DNA of 64,000 nucleotides. Origin: Oidiodendron maius Zn. Its lineage: Eukaryota > Ascomycota > Leotiomycetes > Myxotrichaceae. A model generated the notes under the pieces. The model had not been told where the DNA came from. It ran no database searches and saw only the letters and a program-made list of their open reading frames with translations. Location of the stretch: NCBI GenBank assembly GCA_000827325.1, contig KN832870.1, positions 2,852,001-2,916,000 on the forward strand, read 5' to 3'. This document shows, in pieces, positions 35,546 to 47,255 of this stretch. The position numbers were made by a program, and so were the translations under genes. Numbering within the stretch: position 1 is the stretch's first letter; each line of letters begins with the position of its first letter.

Positions 35546-37720
35546 ATGGCAGAGCGACAATTTAAGACCGAGGAGGAGGAGGAGGAGGAGGAAGAATTCG
35601 ACGAGACAGCAAGTTTCCTGTGCCCTAAATACATCTAAATCTAATTCCAATAGGACTATAAAGCACAAAAGGATGCCGTTCTTTTCGCAATCGATGTCAG
35701 CAGCACCATGCTTACCCCTCCTCCCGAATCGGATTCGAAGAAGGCAGATAGAGACAGTGGCACGTTAGCAGCCCTCAAGTGTGCATATCAAATTATGCAA
35801 CAGAGGATTATATCAAACCCGAGAGATATGATGGGAGTTCTTCTCTTCGGCACAGAAGAATCCAGGTTCCAGCAAGAGGATGCGAGCAATCGAGGAGGAC
35901 TGGCCTATCCACATTGCTACGTTCTGACCGACTTAGACGTCCCTGCCGTTGAAGACGTTAAGGTCTTGCGAGAGATGGTTGAAGATGATTCTGAATCCAA
36001 GAAGCTTTTGGTCCCCTCCAAGGAATCAGTCTCCATATCCAATCTTCTGTTCTGCGCGAACCAGATATTTACCACGAAGGCTCCAAATTTCGGGTCCCGG
36101 AGGTTGTTCATCATAACGGATAATGACAATCCACATGTAGATGACAAAAATACACGATCCCAGGCTGCAGTCAGGGCAAAAGATCTCTATGACCTTGGAG
36201 TTATTATCGAGCTCTTCCCCATTTCTCGCCCGAATCATGATTTTGATCGTGCAAAGTTTTATGACGTATGGAAGTCCATCTCAGTTGTCCATTCTCTGCT
36301 AATTGCATAGGATATTATATATCGGGATCCAAACGAGGGGGAAGAGCTCGCCTTACGCCCAACGACCTTCAAGTCAACGGGGACTGACGGAGTCTCTCTT
36401 CTAAACAATCTCATCTCGGATATCAACTCAAAACAAGTGGCAAAACGTGCCATATTTTCCAATCTACCGTTTGAGATTGGCCCCGGGTTCAAGATATCCG
36501 TCACAGGGTACAATATCCTGCAGAAACAAGCCCCTTCTCGGTCGTCATTCATATACCTAGATGGCGAAAAGGCGCAAATTGCTATCGGCGAGACAACTAA
36601 GATGGCAGAAGACACGGCCAGAACTGTTGATAAAGTGGAGATTAAGAAGGCATACAAATTTGGTGGGGGGACGGTTTTATTTACCCCAGAAGAACAGAAG
36701 GAGCTGAGAAATTTCGGACCGCCAGTGCTTCGGATTGTTGGCTTCAAACCGCAGTCGATGCTTCCAGATTGGGCATCCGTTCACAAATCCACATTCATAT
36801 TCCCCAGCGAAGAGGATTATGTAGGATCCACTCGGGTATTTGCCGCTTTATGGCAAAAGCTTCTCAAAGATAAGAAGATGGGAGTTGCGTGGTACATCTC
36901 CCGCAAAAACGCTTCGCCGCAACTAGTCGCCATTCTCCCATCGGACGAAAAATTGGACGAGTTTACAGGCGGTCAGGTTATTCCACAGGGACTATGGCTC
37001 TATCCTCTTCCATTTGCAGATGATATCCGACCAACACCAGAATGCCCGAAGCCGATCGTTGCTCCTGACAATCTCGTTGATGAAATGCGGAAGGTCATTC
37101 AGCAATTACAACTTCCCAAAGCAATGTACGATCCGGGTAAATATCCTAATCCGTCTCTGCAGTGGCATTATAAAATCCTACAAGCTATTGCGCTTGAAGA
37201 GGAACTCCCTGACGCTCCTGAGGATAAAACTATACCTAGGTATCGACAAATTGAGTAAGTTTCTCTCACTGTCTTCATTTCGAGAGCCATGTTTGCTATA
37301 TTTGGTTACATATGAGGTGCGCCTCAGAATTTCCATCTTAGGACATTATTACTGGGTATTTTACTTGCATATATGCTGACAATGCGGAAATTCAGCAAGA
37401 GAGCGGGTGAATATGTAAACAAATGGGGCGTGATACTTGACCAGCAGAGCCAGATTTACGAAGCAGGAAGGAAAACGAGTATAAAGAGGGAACATGACGA
37501 CAGCGAAGAAGGACCGAAGAAAAAAGCCAAAGTATCGCGGGCAACAGCAGGCTTGGAGGGCATGAATACCGATGACCTGAGAGCTGCAATTGCAAAAGGT
37601 AGCCTGAACAAGTTTACAGTTACAGATTTGAAGGACTGGTTGCATTCGAAGGGGCTGAATTCAAGTGGTAAGAAGGCAGATTTGGTGGAACGGATCGAGC
37701 AGTGGGTTGAGAATGCATAG
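35546..37720 (+). CDS. KU70: Ku70, DNA end-binding subunit of non-homologous end joining
   Basis: Forms the Ku heterodimer with Ku80 on double-strand ends and at telomeres. Four exons, 35546-35608, 35654-36265, 36311-37254 and 37396-37720, yield 647 residues. Exon 1 ends FDET after an acidic run of Glu. Intron 1 has a GC donor (ACA|GCAAGT) and ends AATAG, which joins in phase to [19 protein letters not shown], the start of the vWA-like domain. The Ku core follows ([50 protein letters not shown]). The C-terminal [11 protein letters not shown] leads to a basic linker (KKKAKVSRA) and a SAP domain ([20 protein letters not shown]). The length is usual for filamentous fungi. Introns are 45, 45 and 141 bp. 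Confidence 0.97.
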
Positions 37721-38683
37721 GTTCTAGGCGTTATTAGATGGGAGTTAGGGGTGTGGAGGGGTTTTGTCGGTTGAAATGTACTATACGGAGTATAGTGATC
37801 GCGTATGGTTTCGGTATCGATGCAGAATCCCAAGTCAAAAAGGTGCGCCTCCAAATGGAGAGCATATTGGTAAACAATCTCTAAATTTGTTTCCCTGTCA
37901 AGGGTAGCTTTCCACGTTGTAAAGTAGATTATAGTCACGTGTAAATCACATGCCCCTGAGCCCCTGGTTTCATTTTCGGGCTGGGCCGAAGAAGCACTGG
38001 GTCAGGAACGAGATCAAGGGTTTCGTGGGCGTCTCAGGCAAAGTCTCGACGGTGGCAGTGATACCCATTATATTTTTAGATACGGTTATTCAGAACAGTC
38101 GGCGAGGGAACCCAACACGGCTGCTGCCTCTCCGTACATCGTATAAGAGGGCGATGTTGTGCGTGTGTCCTACGTCACGGGGGCAATTTTTGTTTGCCCT
38201 CATCTATCCGCGTAAAATACTACCGTATGGAGATTGAGATGCGCGTTTCAAGCGAGGCTGTGTTCAGCCGTTTAACGATTCGTCAAACCCGTCAGCGTAA
38301 GTGGCGCCTATTCCGCGGACTCACAAAGCCTTGGCGCAATTTGCATTGACTTTCGCTGCTCAGCCCCGACTCTCTACGCAATTGCTATCACCGCCATCCA
38401 CCACAACATCCAGCCCAATCGATTGATTCTTGCCTGCGCCCTCTGCTGCATTCGCCGCGACCTTGCCCACGTCAAGAGACCTTGTGTATCGAGTCGCCTT
38501 GTGCTACCTGTGGCGCCTCTTTATCGGCCGTACTATAATTTTCGGCGAACTGATACGAGCCTCCGCTTTGTGGCATGAACTTAACCCTTCGACCCTCTTC
38601 AACCCTCATCTCCACGAACAAACATCGAGAATACAGCAGACACCTGCCAAGATCATCGCGCTCAATGATCCGCGGCCGCCAAG
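37721..38683. other. Intergenic region KU70 to TMEM184-like gene
   Basis: Holds the KU70 3' UTR and the promoter and leader of the next gene. No domain-bearing frame was found on either strand. Confidence 0.55.
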
Positions 38684-40649
38684 ATGCTGAAAATCAACAC
38701 CACCTGTAATGCGACGCTGGACGACTTGCGCAGTATGACCCTCTCCGTATGCGGATGCCTGGCCAAGATACCAAGATGCTAACGGACTCACAGTTGGCGC
38801 CTCTGAGGTTCCTGTCATTGGAAATATTACCTTTCACAACTTGGGCCTGATCATTGCCGCGGCATGCTCATTAATAGCCATCCTGCTCTCCTTCTACTTG
38901 ATGTGGATGCACGCCCTCCACTATACGAACCCAAACCAGCAAAGACAGTACGTTCGTCGACTATACGCTCTATCTGCCCTTACTAACTCTTCACAGCATT
39001 ATCCGCATCCTCTTTATGGTTCCGATCTATGCCACCGCCTCGTTCCTCGGCTTCTGGTTTTACTGGCACGCCATATACTTCCAAGTCATCTCCGAATGTT
39101 ATGAGGCTTTCGCTATTGCCTCATTCTTCGCCCTCCTCTGCCACTATATTGCACCGAACCTACATGACCAGAAGACATATTTTCGTGGAATTCAGGCCAG
39201 GCCATGGGTCTTGCCTATCAGCTGGTTTGCCAGGTGCTGTGGAGGGGAGCGGGGTCCGTGGCGCACTCCAAGAAGCGGGCTGACATGGTTCAATATCATA
39301 TGGACAGGCGTTTATCAATACTGCTTTATCAGGGTGTCCATGACCATCACTGCTGTCGTCACGCAATACTTTGGTAAATACTGCGAGTCTTCCAACTCTC
39401 CTGTATTCGGACACATCTGGGTATGTCTGTTTCTCCCGAAGTCTTATCCGGCTAACAATATCAGATCCTTGTCATTGAAGGTGTCTCCGTCTCTATCGCC
39501 ATGTATTGTCTGATTCAATTCTACCTCCAACTTCGACATGATCTCGCACACCACAGCCCCTTCCTGAAGGTGCTTGCTATCAAATTGGTTATCTTCCTCT
39601 CCTTCTGGCAATCTTTCTTGATCAGCATTCTCACCTCATCGACTCTGAAAATTGTCCGCCCAACAGACAAGATTTCGTATCCGGATTTGAAAGTCGGTAT
39701 CCCGTCTCTCCTTCTCTGCATCGAGATGATGATCTTCGCTTTCCTGCACCTCTTTGCATTTCCCTACCGCCCTTATTCCAAAGGAGCACCACCAGCCAAA
39801 TTCCCCATCTCTACACCCTCTATCAACTCGGGCATGGTTGGGCCGGGCCCAAATCAAGGTGGCTTCCTAGGGATCAAGGCCTTCGTCGACGCGATGAATC
39901 CATGGGATTTAGTGAAGGCATTTGCGCGTGGAATGAAGTGGTTATTCGTTGGCAGAAAGTCTCGCGAGGACGACTCTTCATATAAGAATTCTGCATTCAA
40001 CTTCGGTAACGCGGACGAGGATGGTGTAACTCTAGGTGCGGCTGGAGGTGCAAACGGGGGATATAAGCAAGATTCCGGCTATAATGGAGCAATGGGCTTG
40101 CCGATTGCAGATCAATTTCGTAGGAGCAACTTCGGGATGCCTTCGATGACACCCCAAGATGAGGAGGGCGCCGGGTTAATTGCTCACGCACAACCAAACC
40201 CATTAAATTCCGGAAATCCGACCTACGCGCACCCTGGCCAACCCTACGACTATGGACAGCAAATTAATCCTCCGTATCCAGATAGCTCAAACCAGAGCCA
40301 CAATTATGGTGGACAGGATATCGTTACGGGCGGTGGGAGATATGGACTTGGCCAGGAACATTCATCGTCTTACGGAAGGGCGCCAGGTCGGCCCGTCCGA
40401 GACGAAAGCCCCTACGGCCAAGGCCAAGGACAAAAATACCGGCCAGATAACCAGTCCGCAGATATCGGAATGGCCATCGGTGGCGAGTCAGAGCCCTATC
40501 GCAGCCACGTCCCTGGTCAACAAGCGTACGGAAACCAAGGTCAGACGCGGCCGAGTACTCAGTGGAAGAACTCAAGTCGACCTACAACGCCTCTGGCAAG
40601 GGAAAACGAGAGTTTCTTTCCTGGGCGCGAAGACGGGAATGTAATATGA
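38684..40649 (+). CDS. Multi-pass membrane protein, TMEM184/OSTalpha (organic solute transporter) family
   Basis: Four exons, 38684-38732, 38794-38947, 38997-39420 and 39465-40649, encode 603 residues. Seven or so hydrophobic helices fill the first 300 residues. They include LGLIIAAACSLIAILLSFYL, MVPIYATASFLGFWFYWHAI, FAIASFFALLCHYIAP and LAIKLVIFLSFWQSFLISIL. The family blocks NPNQQRHIIRIL, YEAFAIASFF and FLSFWQ are present. After the last helix comes a long cytosolic tail rich in Gly, Gln, Tyr and Pro, predicted disordered. Fungal members are vacuolar or endomembrane proteins of unclear function. The first Met is in a short exon whose NTT resembles an N-glycosylation site, consistent with a lumenal N-terminus. 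Confidence 0.92.
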
Positions 40650-41478
40650 TGGTCTCGACGCACTTGAATTGAGCAATATAGCATGTCATTTTACTGCAGG
40701 CCAACGGCCCATCTGCAAGAGAATGAGACTGGCAACGGCCGTTACACAACTGCATGGACTGGACTGGACTGGACTGGACTGGACTGGATCTAGTAGTGGG
40801 AGTTTAAAGGCGTACACGCTCTGATATATTTTGAATCGAGGGGGGAGTCTCCAATGCATGAACATCACAGCTGATTGGGTGTGAGGTGGCGTGATTAAAT
40901 TAACGATATCATTCGCTAGCATGGGGGAATGGAGCAATGGCGTCCGTTTGTAGGATAAGGGAACTTTATTAGAACATAACAATGAACAATAATCTTACAT
41001 TTATCACCATATCTCTACCATGGCTGCTTTCTTAGCCCCTCGCTTACTCCTTTCTTCCTCATAACCCTCCCGACTCCCCCTCTTCTTCGCTCGGGAATCT
41101 TAAATCCCTCTTTCGTCTCCCCTCCCCAATAGGATAGACATGAATTTTTATTGTTGAATTATGTGTTTTTATGATGTCAAGTTATAATCTATCCCTGAAG
41201 CTGCGGGAAGGTGTATGGCGATTTCAGGTTTTCAGACTGCTTCTAATATTGATGTATTATATATTTTGCACCTTTAAGCCACCCTTTGCTCCGACACAGC
41301 TTCTTGTGTCTCGGACCGCTACTCTATAATGTTACAATCTGTCATCAGATTTGTAGCCATTCAAAGAAATATATTCGCCTTACTGTTATGCAAAATCGGC
41401 AATTCAGGCCATACAAATGCTTATAACAACCAAAAAAAACGCTTATCTCAAAATTTTATATTCATTAGTAGTCTATTT
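40650..41478. other. 3' intergenic region between convergent genes
   Basis: Lies between the stop codons of the TMEM184-like gene and GPI2. It includes a pentanucleotide microsatellite and AT-rich stretches, presumably 3' UTRs. No gene was seen. Confidence 0.6.
40755..40787. repeat. TGGAC pentanucleotide microsatellite
   Basis: Six and a half perfect copies of TGGAC, 106 bp after the stop codon of the TMEM184-like gene, probably within its 3' UTR. Confidence 0.9.
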
Positions 41479-42985
41479 TTAATCCCAATGCCTCCTGATC
41501 ACGGGTCTTGCCGCGTCCCAAGGCCCGTGAATCTCATTCTTGTATTTCTGCAATCCAATTAGCCACCAGCTGCATCCTCCCATTGCCAAGCCCGTGACTA
41601 AAACACCAATCACTAAGCCCATGATCCCGCTCTTGTACGGGAAATCCCATATGCCTTCCCCATCTCCCCCGCGACCCAATATTAACCCTACGCCGCCACC
41701 TGCACCAAGTACGAGTAATGTAGTGAGGGCAACGTGTCCCCGCCAAGAGCGTTGTCGCGCGTATCGTCTGAAGACGGGGAAGAGCCCGAAGACTTCTATA
41801 GAGAAGAGAGTTAAGGAGAACACTTGCCCTGTACTAGGCAGTCTGCTTGCTAATACGGTGGACGCCATCAGTGCAGCATTGGTGCTCAGACTTGCGGGGA
41901 TGTTCTTATTCGCTGCGTTGAGAGTTGAGGTTGGCGCAGGAGTGCCGTAGTCGAAGAAGAAGATGTTGATAGCGAAGAGGAGGAAGGACATTGCCCAGAT
42001 GCTGTCGCTGGACGTTGATCGGGTAAGGGATTTCAGGATTGGGGAGAGACCCAAGAGTGTGAAGTAGATGAGGAGGGCAGATTTCGCAGTCGACATTCGG
42101 AGAGAGGTACGTGGGCTGAATGATTTGGATCTATCGCCGTGCGGTAGGGGGAGTGGTTCGGATCGCGGGGTTGGTGGTTGAGGGTTGGTGTTTACACTGG
42201 ACGCTGCGGAGTGAATTGAGGAGGTGGATGCGGAATGCGGATTCGGGTGCCATGATAGAGGAGGTGCAAGATTCTGTGATATGCTCCCCAGATTTGGCGT
42301 GGAGCTTGCGGTTGAGATCGTGGTGGGCTCAGGAGGTAGGCCAGGTAGAGGTTTCTGCAATTCATCTTGGCCAACCCACCAGTCCCATAACCACCACCCT
42401 AGAAAGGTTGCGATACTACCTCCGCCTACTACTGCGACGGGTGATACTCGATCCTGGAAGATACCGATGAAGCATACCACAAATATTATGACCGAGCAGA
42501 CGTGTTGGACTATGACTGTGGAATCGGCGACGAGGGGCCAGAAGTCGTAAGGCTGGAGCCGAGGATTGCGTTGAAGCTGCTCGAGGAATGTCTCTTGATC
42601 GGTGTAATTGTCCGGATCTGCTATACATTAGCAATAATCAGCCTCTCAATTGGAGTCGAGACGCACAAGACTGCTTCACCCATAACAGCTTCTTCCATGT
42701 CCCCTTTCTCCTTCGACTGGAGGTCCGATGCCCATCTTTGTGTCTCGCTCGTCTGCGCAGTTTTGAACTGTCACCATTGGTCATGCGAAGCTCATTATGT
42801 ATTTTGTTCGTGGCGCTGGGCTGCTTCCGGGGGGGCGATCCTTGATAGATGGCATCTTCAGGCGCAAGAAGAGTACGGTCTGGCGCGACGTTATGGGAGT
42901 TGGATGACGGGTGTGCCTTGCTAGGTGTCAAAGGCGTCAAAGGCTCTGATATGGCCGAGATTGTAGGCGCCTGGCTGGGCACCAT
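41479..42985 (-). CDS. GPI2: Gpi2/PIG-C, subunit of GPI-GlcNAc transferase
   Basis: An ER membrane subunit of the complex that adds GlcNAc to phosphatidylinositol, the first step of GPI-anchor synthesis. Two exons, 42985-42667 and 42617-41479, encode 485 residues. A Ser/Pro/basic cytosolic N-terminus of about 85 residues precedes the hallmark TWKKLLWVKQS, formed up to the splice. Exon 2 then reads YPDNYTDQETFLEQLQRN, RLQPYDFWPLVADSTVIVQH and CSVIIFVVCFIGIFQDRVSP. Several further hydrophobic helices follow, for example IWAMSFLLFAINIFFFDYG and VFSLTLFSIEVFGLFPVF. A Ser/Pro-rich insert of about 80 residues (near SASTSSIHSAASS) separates helices and is longer than in yeast. The start is the first ATG of the open exon. 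Confidence 0.94.
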
Positions 42986-43241
42986 CCTGCCCTCGGCGTC
43001 GTCATATGAAGCGTCGTGGAGTTATGGACGTGCTAATTGCCAGCCTTGTTGAACTTCCGTCTTAATAAATCCGTGGGCGCTGGAGGAGATTTGAGGGTGT
43101 GCGTAATATGGTCAGCCACGTTTGTTAGCGTAGAAGTTTGATTTTTAGCACTTCCGGGTGTGTATTTAATAGGAGACCGCCATCCCCTTTTCACTCTGAA
43201 TTCCACATAAATGATTTCTTACCATGTGTAGATAATGCTGG

Positions 43242-43273
43242 TCGATACGAAAATAAATCGATACGAAGATAAA
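43242..43273. repeat. 16-bp tandem duplication
   Basis: TCGATACGAAAATAAA is followed directly by TCGATACGAAGATAAA, with one mismatch. Confidence 0.8.
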
Positions 43274-43445
43274 TCAGATTGTAAAGAGGTCAAGTTTTAG
43301 TGTAAAAGTGGGGTATGCACAAATACTTCTGTCCACCATTTTAATTTATATCGCTAATCCCTTGAGCTTGAGGTTCGCCATCTTACACGCTGCCGCAAGA
43401 CTGGTATTGTGGTCGACTCTTCTAGCATATAAGGCGCAATCGTAC

Positions 43446-43980
43446 TACTAGAAGATGGCGAGATCTACATCGAAGAGAACTTTCACTGGAGGAATAAGTG
43501 GAAGTTTATTTCTGGAGCATTATCATTCTCGAAGATCGGCACTGCTAATGCAGTTCGAGAATGCTTAAACTCGCCGCAATTCAAGCCAATATATGAAACA
43601 CTGTACAACAGTGCCATTCTACAACCACGCAAGAAGCACCGACTAGGCCTCCAGGGTCCTAAGCTGTGTTGTGTGTTGTTCTGGAGGATCGAGCTCTCTA
43701 GACAGGAACTATTTACTATATGCCACCGCTTGGGACATATCTGACAAGAGTACTATTATCTGGGGGGACTCCTTCCATGAAAGAGTCTACTATCAGCTGT
43801 CTGGCTTGGGTCAGTCAATTACTGTTTACCTTTGGGAATTTGCTAGAGGGGAAGAAGGACATCTCAGTCTACCAACTCCTCTACTAGATATCAAGCCTTG
43901 TAGCACTTGTCGGCTCGAACTTGGGACCCAGACGCGGTACTGGAGGTGCAAATGGGGGCAGGATGTGCAGATCGCGTGAG
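43446..43980 (+). pseudogene. Coding-like remnant, unrecognised
   Basis: The + strand reads VLLEDGEIYIEENFHWRNKW and KFISGALSFSKIGTANAVRE, continuing to RKKHRLGLQGP near 43,660. Protein-like sequence then continues in a different frame (DISDKSTIIWGDSFHERVYY) to about 43,980. No start codon or proper splice chain links them. I read this as a decayed host or accessory gene next to a candidate MITE. No family was recognised. Confidence 0.35.
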
Positions 43981-44172
43981 GAAGTAGATGCTCTCTGTGA
44001 AAACTGGCATCGCATAAGGACAGCAATAGGAAGGGGGTTAAAAGAGGTGGAAGGATAACGATGCTTAGATTCCTGTATTGTTGCCATCGTCCGTACCCCG
44101 GCTCCATTTTCGTCTCGCGGCCCTTTTATACTTGCAGGGTATAATCCCGCACCGCAGAATTTCTTGAAGCAT

Positions 44173-44295
44173 ATAATACTCCCCCCCCTAAATAAATGTA
44201 ACAGTGGGTCTACAGAGCACAGACATTCTACCATACAAAACTCCCCGGCCAAGAGGGCCCACTATTATTTATTTAGGGGGGGGGGAGAGTATAAT
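44173..44295. mobile_element. Candidate MITE (short inverted-repeat DNA element)
   Basis: The left end at 44,173-44,208 is ATAATACTC, a run of C, TAAATAAAT, then CAGTGGG. It is mirrored by the right end at 44,258-44,295. The arms are about 36 bp and imperfect, with an internal spacer of about 50 bp. There is no coding capacity. The size and long terminal inverted repeats suit a MITE. The target-site duplication is unclear because the flanks are AT-rich (TA/ATA). Confidence 0.55.
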
Positions 44296-44787
44296 TGGCT
44301 GCAAACCCTCGCTAAGATGCTAAAACTACGCCCTAACTAGGGCGGCATTTGTTTTCTCCATTATACCAAGTATAATTCAACGGACGACGAGCTGTACATA
44401 TCTTGACGGGAGTCCGCGTCGTCGGCCAGGTGGAAGCGGCCCGGCCACAGCCTCCAGGGACTGCCATCAGATGGCCGTGAAGCTAGACGCGAACACGACC
44501 TCAGCACGAACGATCAATGGCTGGCCATGGCCTTTGTACTGTACATCATTGATAAATGTTCCAGCAGAATGTGTCAGGGTTGTGTCAGCGTACGACCCCC
44601 ACATGCGGAAAGGCGCCTCCAGGGTTCACGGGCCATCTACGGGGGGGACGGTGCGAGGACGATGGATGTCTCTCTTTTACATTTCCATTTTCTGCGTCCC
44701 AATCTCACCTAGACAAACTGCTGCTGGGGGATTTGAGGATGCCGCACCCATGAAGCTGTTGGATGGCGCCTCCCTCCGCCTGCCACC

Positions 44788-47229
44788 ATGCCGTCAACAT
44801 CCAGGAGCGTCACGTGTCCCATTTGCGAGAAGAAGTTCTCGAGGACGGACCATTTGAAACGTCACCACCTGAGGCGTAAGGCTCTCTCGCATATCGGGGA
44901 GGAGGCCCACGATGCACATCGCTGACCAAAGTTTAGATTCTGGGGTAAAGCCGTACTCGTGCGTCTTCTGCGGCGATTCGTTTACTCGCAGGTAAGGGCC
45001 CGGTCGAGCCCCGTGGGCAGGTCGAAGAGGCTGAAGGTGACTTTTGAAACCAGCGATAACCTGCGAGACCACTACCCTACATGCGCCCAGAGAAGGAACA
45101 GGCCAATCCCGGAGGCCGCGAGAGGGGGCCGAAGATCGCATGCTTGTGATACGGTATGTCTCACCCAACTGCCTTTGAGTTCATCAGCCTCATCGCCGGG
45201 CAGTGCACGTCGATGAAGCTTGGTTGTGACGGTAGCCGACCCTGTAACACATGTAGTTATAAGGGGATTGAGTGTACGTATTCAAGGCTGCAATCAAAAC
45301 TGGTTACGCCGAGACAGGAGGAATCTCGTAAGTCACTGTCGAGCGCAGAAATTCCATCCTGATAGTGACGTATTGCACAGCAGCAGCACCGAAGTCATGG
45401 CAAGAGAGTACCACTGCTCCATCCTCTGAACGTGGATCCATCCAGTTTCTCCTGAACTCCGGGACTGCAAGCTTTATTGAGTGCTTCCGCTTCCCTCCTC
45501 CCACGGAGAAGCGCGATATCTTCAATCTTCGGAACAGTTCAAATAATCTACGATCCCCTAACTTCTTTGGAAATGGAATGGAAAATGCAAATGCATATCC
45601 CGAGGCGATGGAACCGGGCAAGCAGGTTGACTGGCCCGTAATGCAGGAGGACAGCCTGTCAAGATTCATGACCCATCCGGTCCCGGATGTACCATTGCCG
45701 GCGGACGTGTTCACGCCCCTGTTTATGGATCCAAACTTTGCACACGCTGGGCCGGTCAGTGGCACACTCTGCCCTGAAGAATGGGAACCAGCAAGCGTGC
45801 AATCAGCTGCAATTTTGCAGGGTTTACTTGGGAAATCCGCTTTGTTAAATTTGAACGACCAGGAGCAAGCAGATATCTCTCAGCACCTAAATTATCTCAT
45901 CGTGCCGTCGAAGATCGAAAAGTCCATAAACTGCTACTTTGAATTTTGGCACCAACATTGCCCCATGGTTCACCGGCCTTCATTTAGTATCGACACAGCG
46001 CCCGTGCCTCTACTCATATCCATGACCCTCATGGGAGCAATGTACTCGCAAACCGACCACGAAGTCAGCTCTGCTAAAGTGGCACTTGACTTGGCTGAAT
46101 TGTTTATCTATGGCTTAGATGACTTCACAGATGAATATGAGATTCAACAGATGCTAAAATTTTCAGCAACCCCAACACAAACTGGGGCTTCCACGACGAG
46201 CTATGTGGCGCTCAAAAACCTCCAGGCAGCCTATTTAATGATTGTCGTCCAGACCTGGGCTGGAAATACTGCTGCTCGGAAGAGATCAATTGAGACCAGG
46301 TTTTCGACAGTAATAAAGGTAATTCTGCGGAAATTATATTCGTCCCATTTCTTACACATGGCTGTAGGTAGCTAGAAGGCTTGGTCTCACAAAAGCTAGA
46401 CACGACTTTCGGGATAGTCATGATGAAAATTTATGGATCCAAAAAGAGAGCCAAATTAGGTAATAACTTTATTACAGTCGTAGTTATGGTATATTGCTTA
46501 CCTTATTGACATCACCTGCAGGTTGATCAATGCCATGACGCTCCTGGATAGCGCCTTCGTATTCTTTTCCAACTTTCCTTCCCGACTATCAGTTACTGAG
46601 ATGAAATTCGATCTCCACAGCGAAGAGTCATTCTTCGCTTCTATGCACCCCCTTTCCGAGCCTTCGTTTCATTCAAGTCGGCAACTTACTGTCTACGAAG
46701 CATTCAGGAGTCTTTTCAGTAAGGAAAAGTTGGAACAGTCAGACGGGACGACCAACAATCCATTAGGCTTAGGTGTCGTGGATATGTTCACCTTAATCCA
46801 TTGTACGTACGGAGCTACCTGTTTTGCAATATTGTCTTGAGACTTCCACTAATTAGTCAAGTGCTCTATGTGTATACCCATACTCAAATTTCTCTTTTCT
46901 CATCCTTGGCTTTCCGATCCCCTAATTCGTCCGGGTCCTCTACACCTAATGCTCCTATCCATGACCCATCATCCGACTCTAACATCGCGCTCATCAAAAC
47001 TGCGCTGTCACGCTGGCGTGCACTCTGGATTGCCATTCGAGCAAACACCCCCGAAAATGCGTGGGTAAAGATGGGGTTCTTCCGAAATGGATATAACTAC
47101 TGGCTGGTGACTCAGTTACTGGTAACTAATAAAGGGAGTGCGGATGTTATACTGGGAATGGAAGTTAATTGCGATGATACCCTGATGCAGCTGCAAAGCT
47201 TACTGAAAGACGGCGGGGCCGATATTTAA
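44788..47229 (+). CDS. Hybrid C2H2 plus Zn2Cys6 transcription factor with fungal_trans-type middle domain
   Basis: Eight exons encode 681 residues: 44788-44875, 44937-44991, 45054-45153, 45204-45327, 45381-46318, 46368-46459, 46522-46802 and 46862-47229. The start has a near-ideal context (GCCACCATGC). Finger 1 uses Cys10, Cys13, His26 and His30, with His30 made across intron 1. Finger 2 is C2HC (Cys38, Cys41, His54, Cys58), split by intron 2. The binuclear cluster has Cys79, 82, 89, 95, 98 and 105, split by intron 3. The middle matches fungal-specific transcription-factor domains (INCYFEFWHQHCPMVHRPSF, VARRLGLTKARHD, LINAMTLLDSAFVFFSNFPS). It is a nuclear regulator; targets are unknown. The stop lies only 26 bp from the stop of the convergent glycine-rich gene. 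Confidence 0.92.
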
Positions 47230-47255
47230 GTCGACGAATTGTACCCTTATACCTA

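Larger units (their letters stand above)
42986..44787. other. Interval with decayed coding sequence and a candidate MITE
   Basis: No intact gene is supported. A coding-like run lies at about 43,440-43,980 and a 16-bp tandem duplication at 43,242-43,273. A small inverted-repeat element sits at about 44,173-44,295. The last 400 bp presumably hold the promoter of the hybrid zinc-finger gene. Confidence 0.45.
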
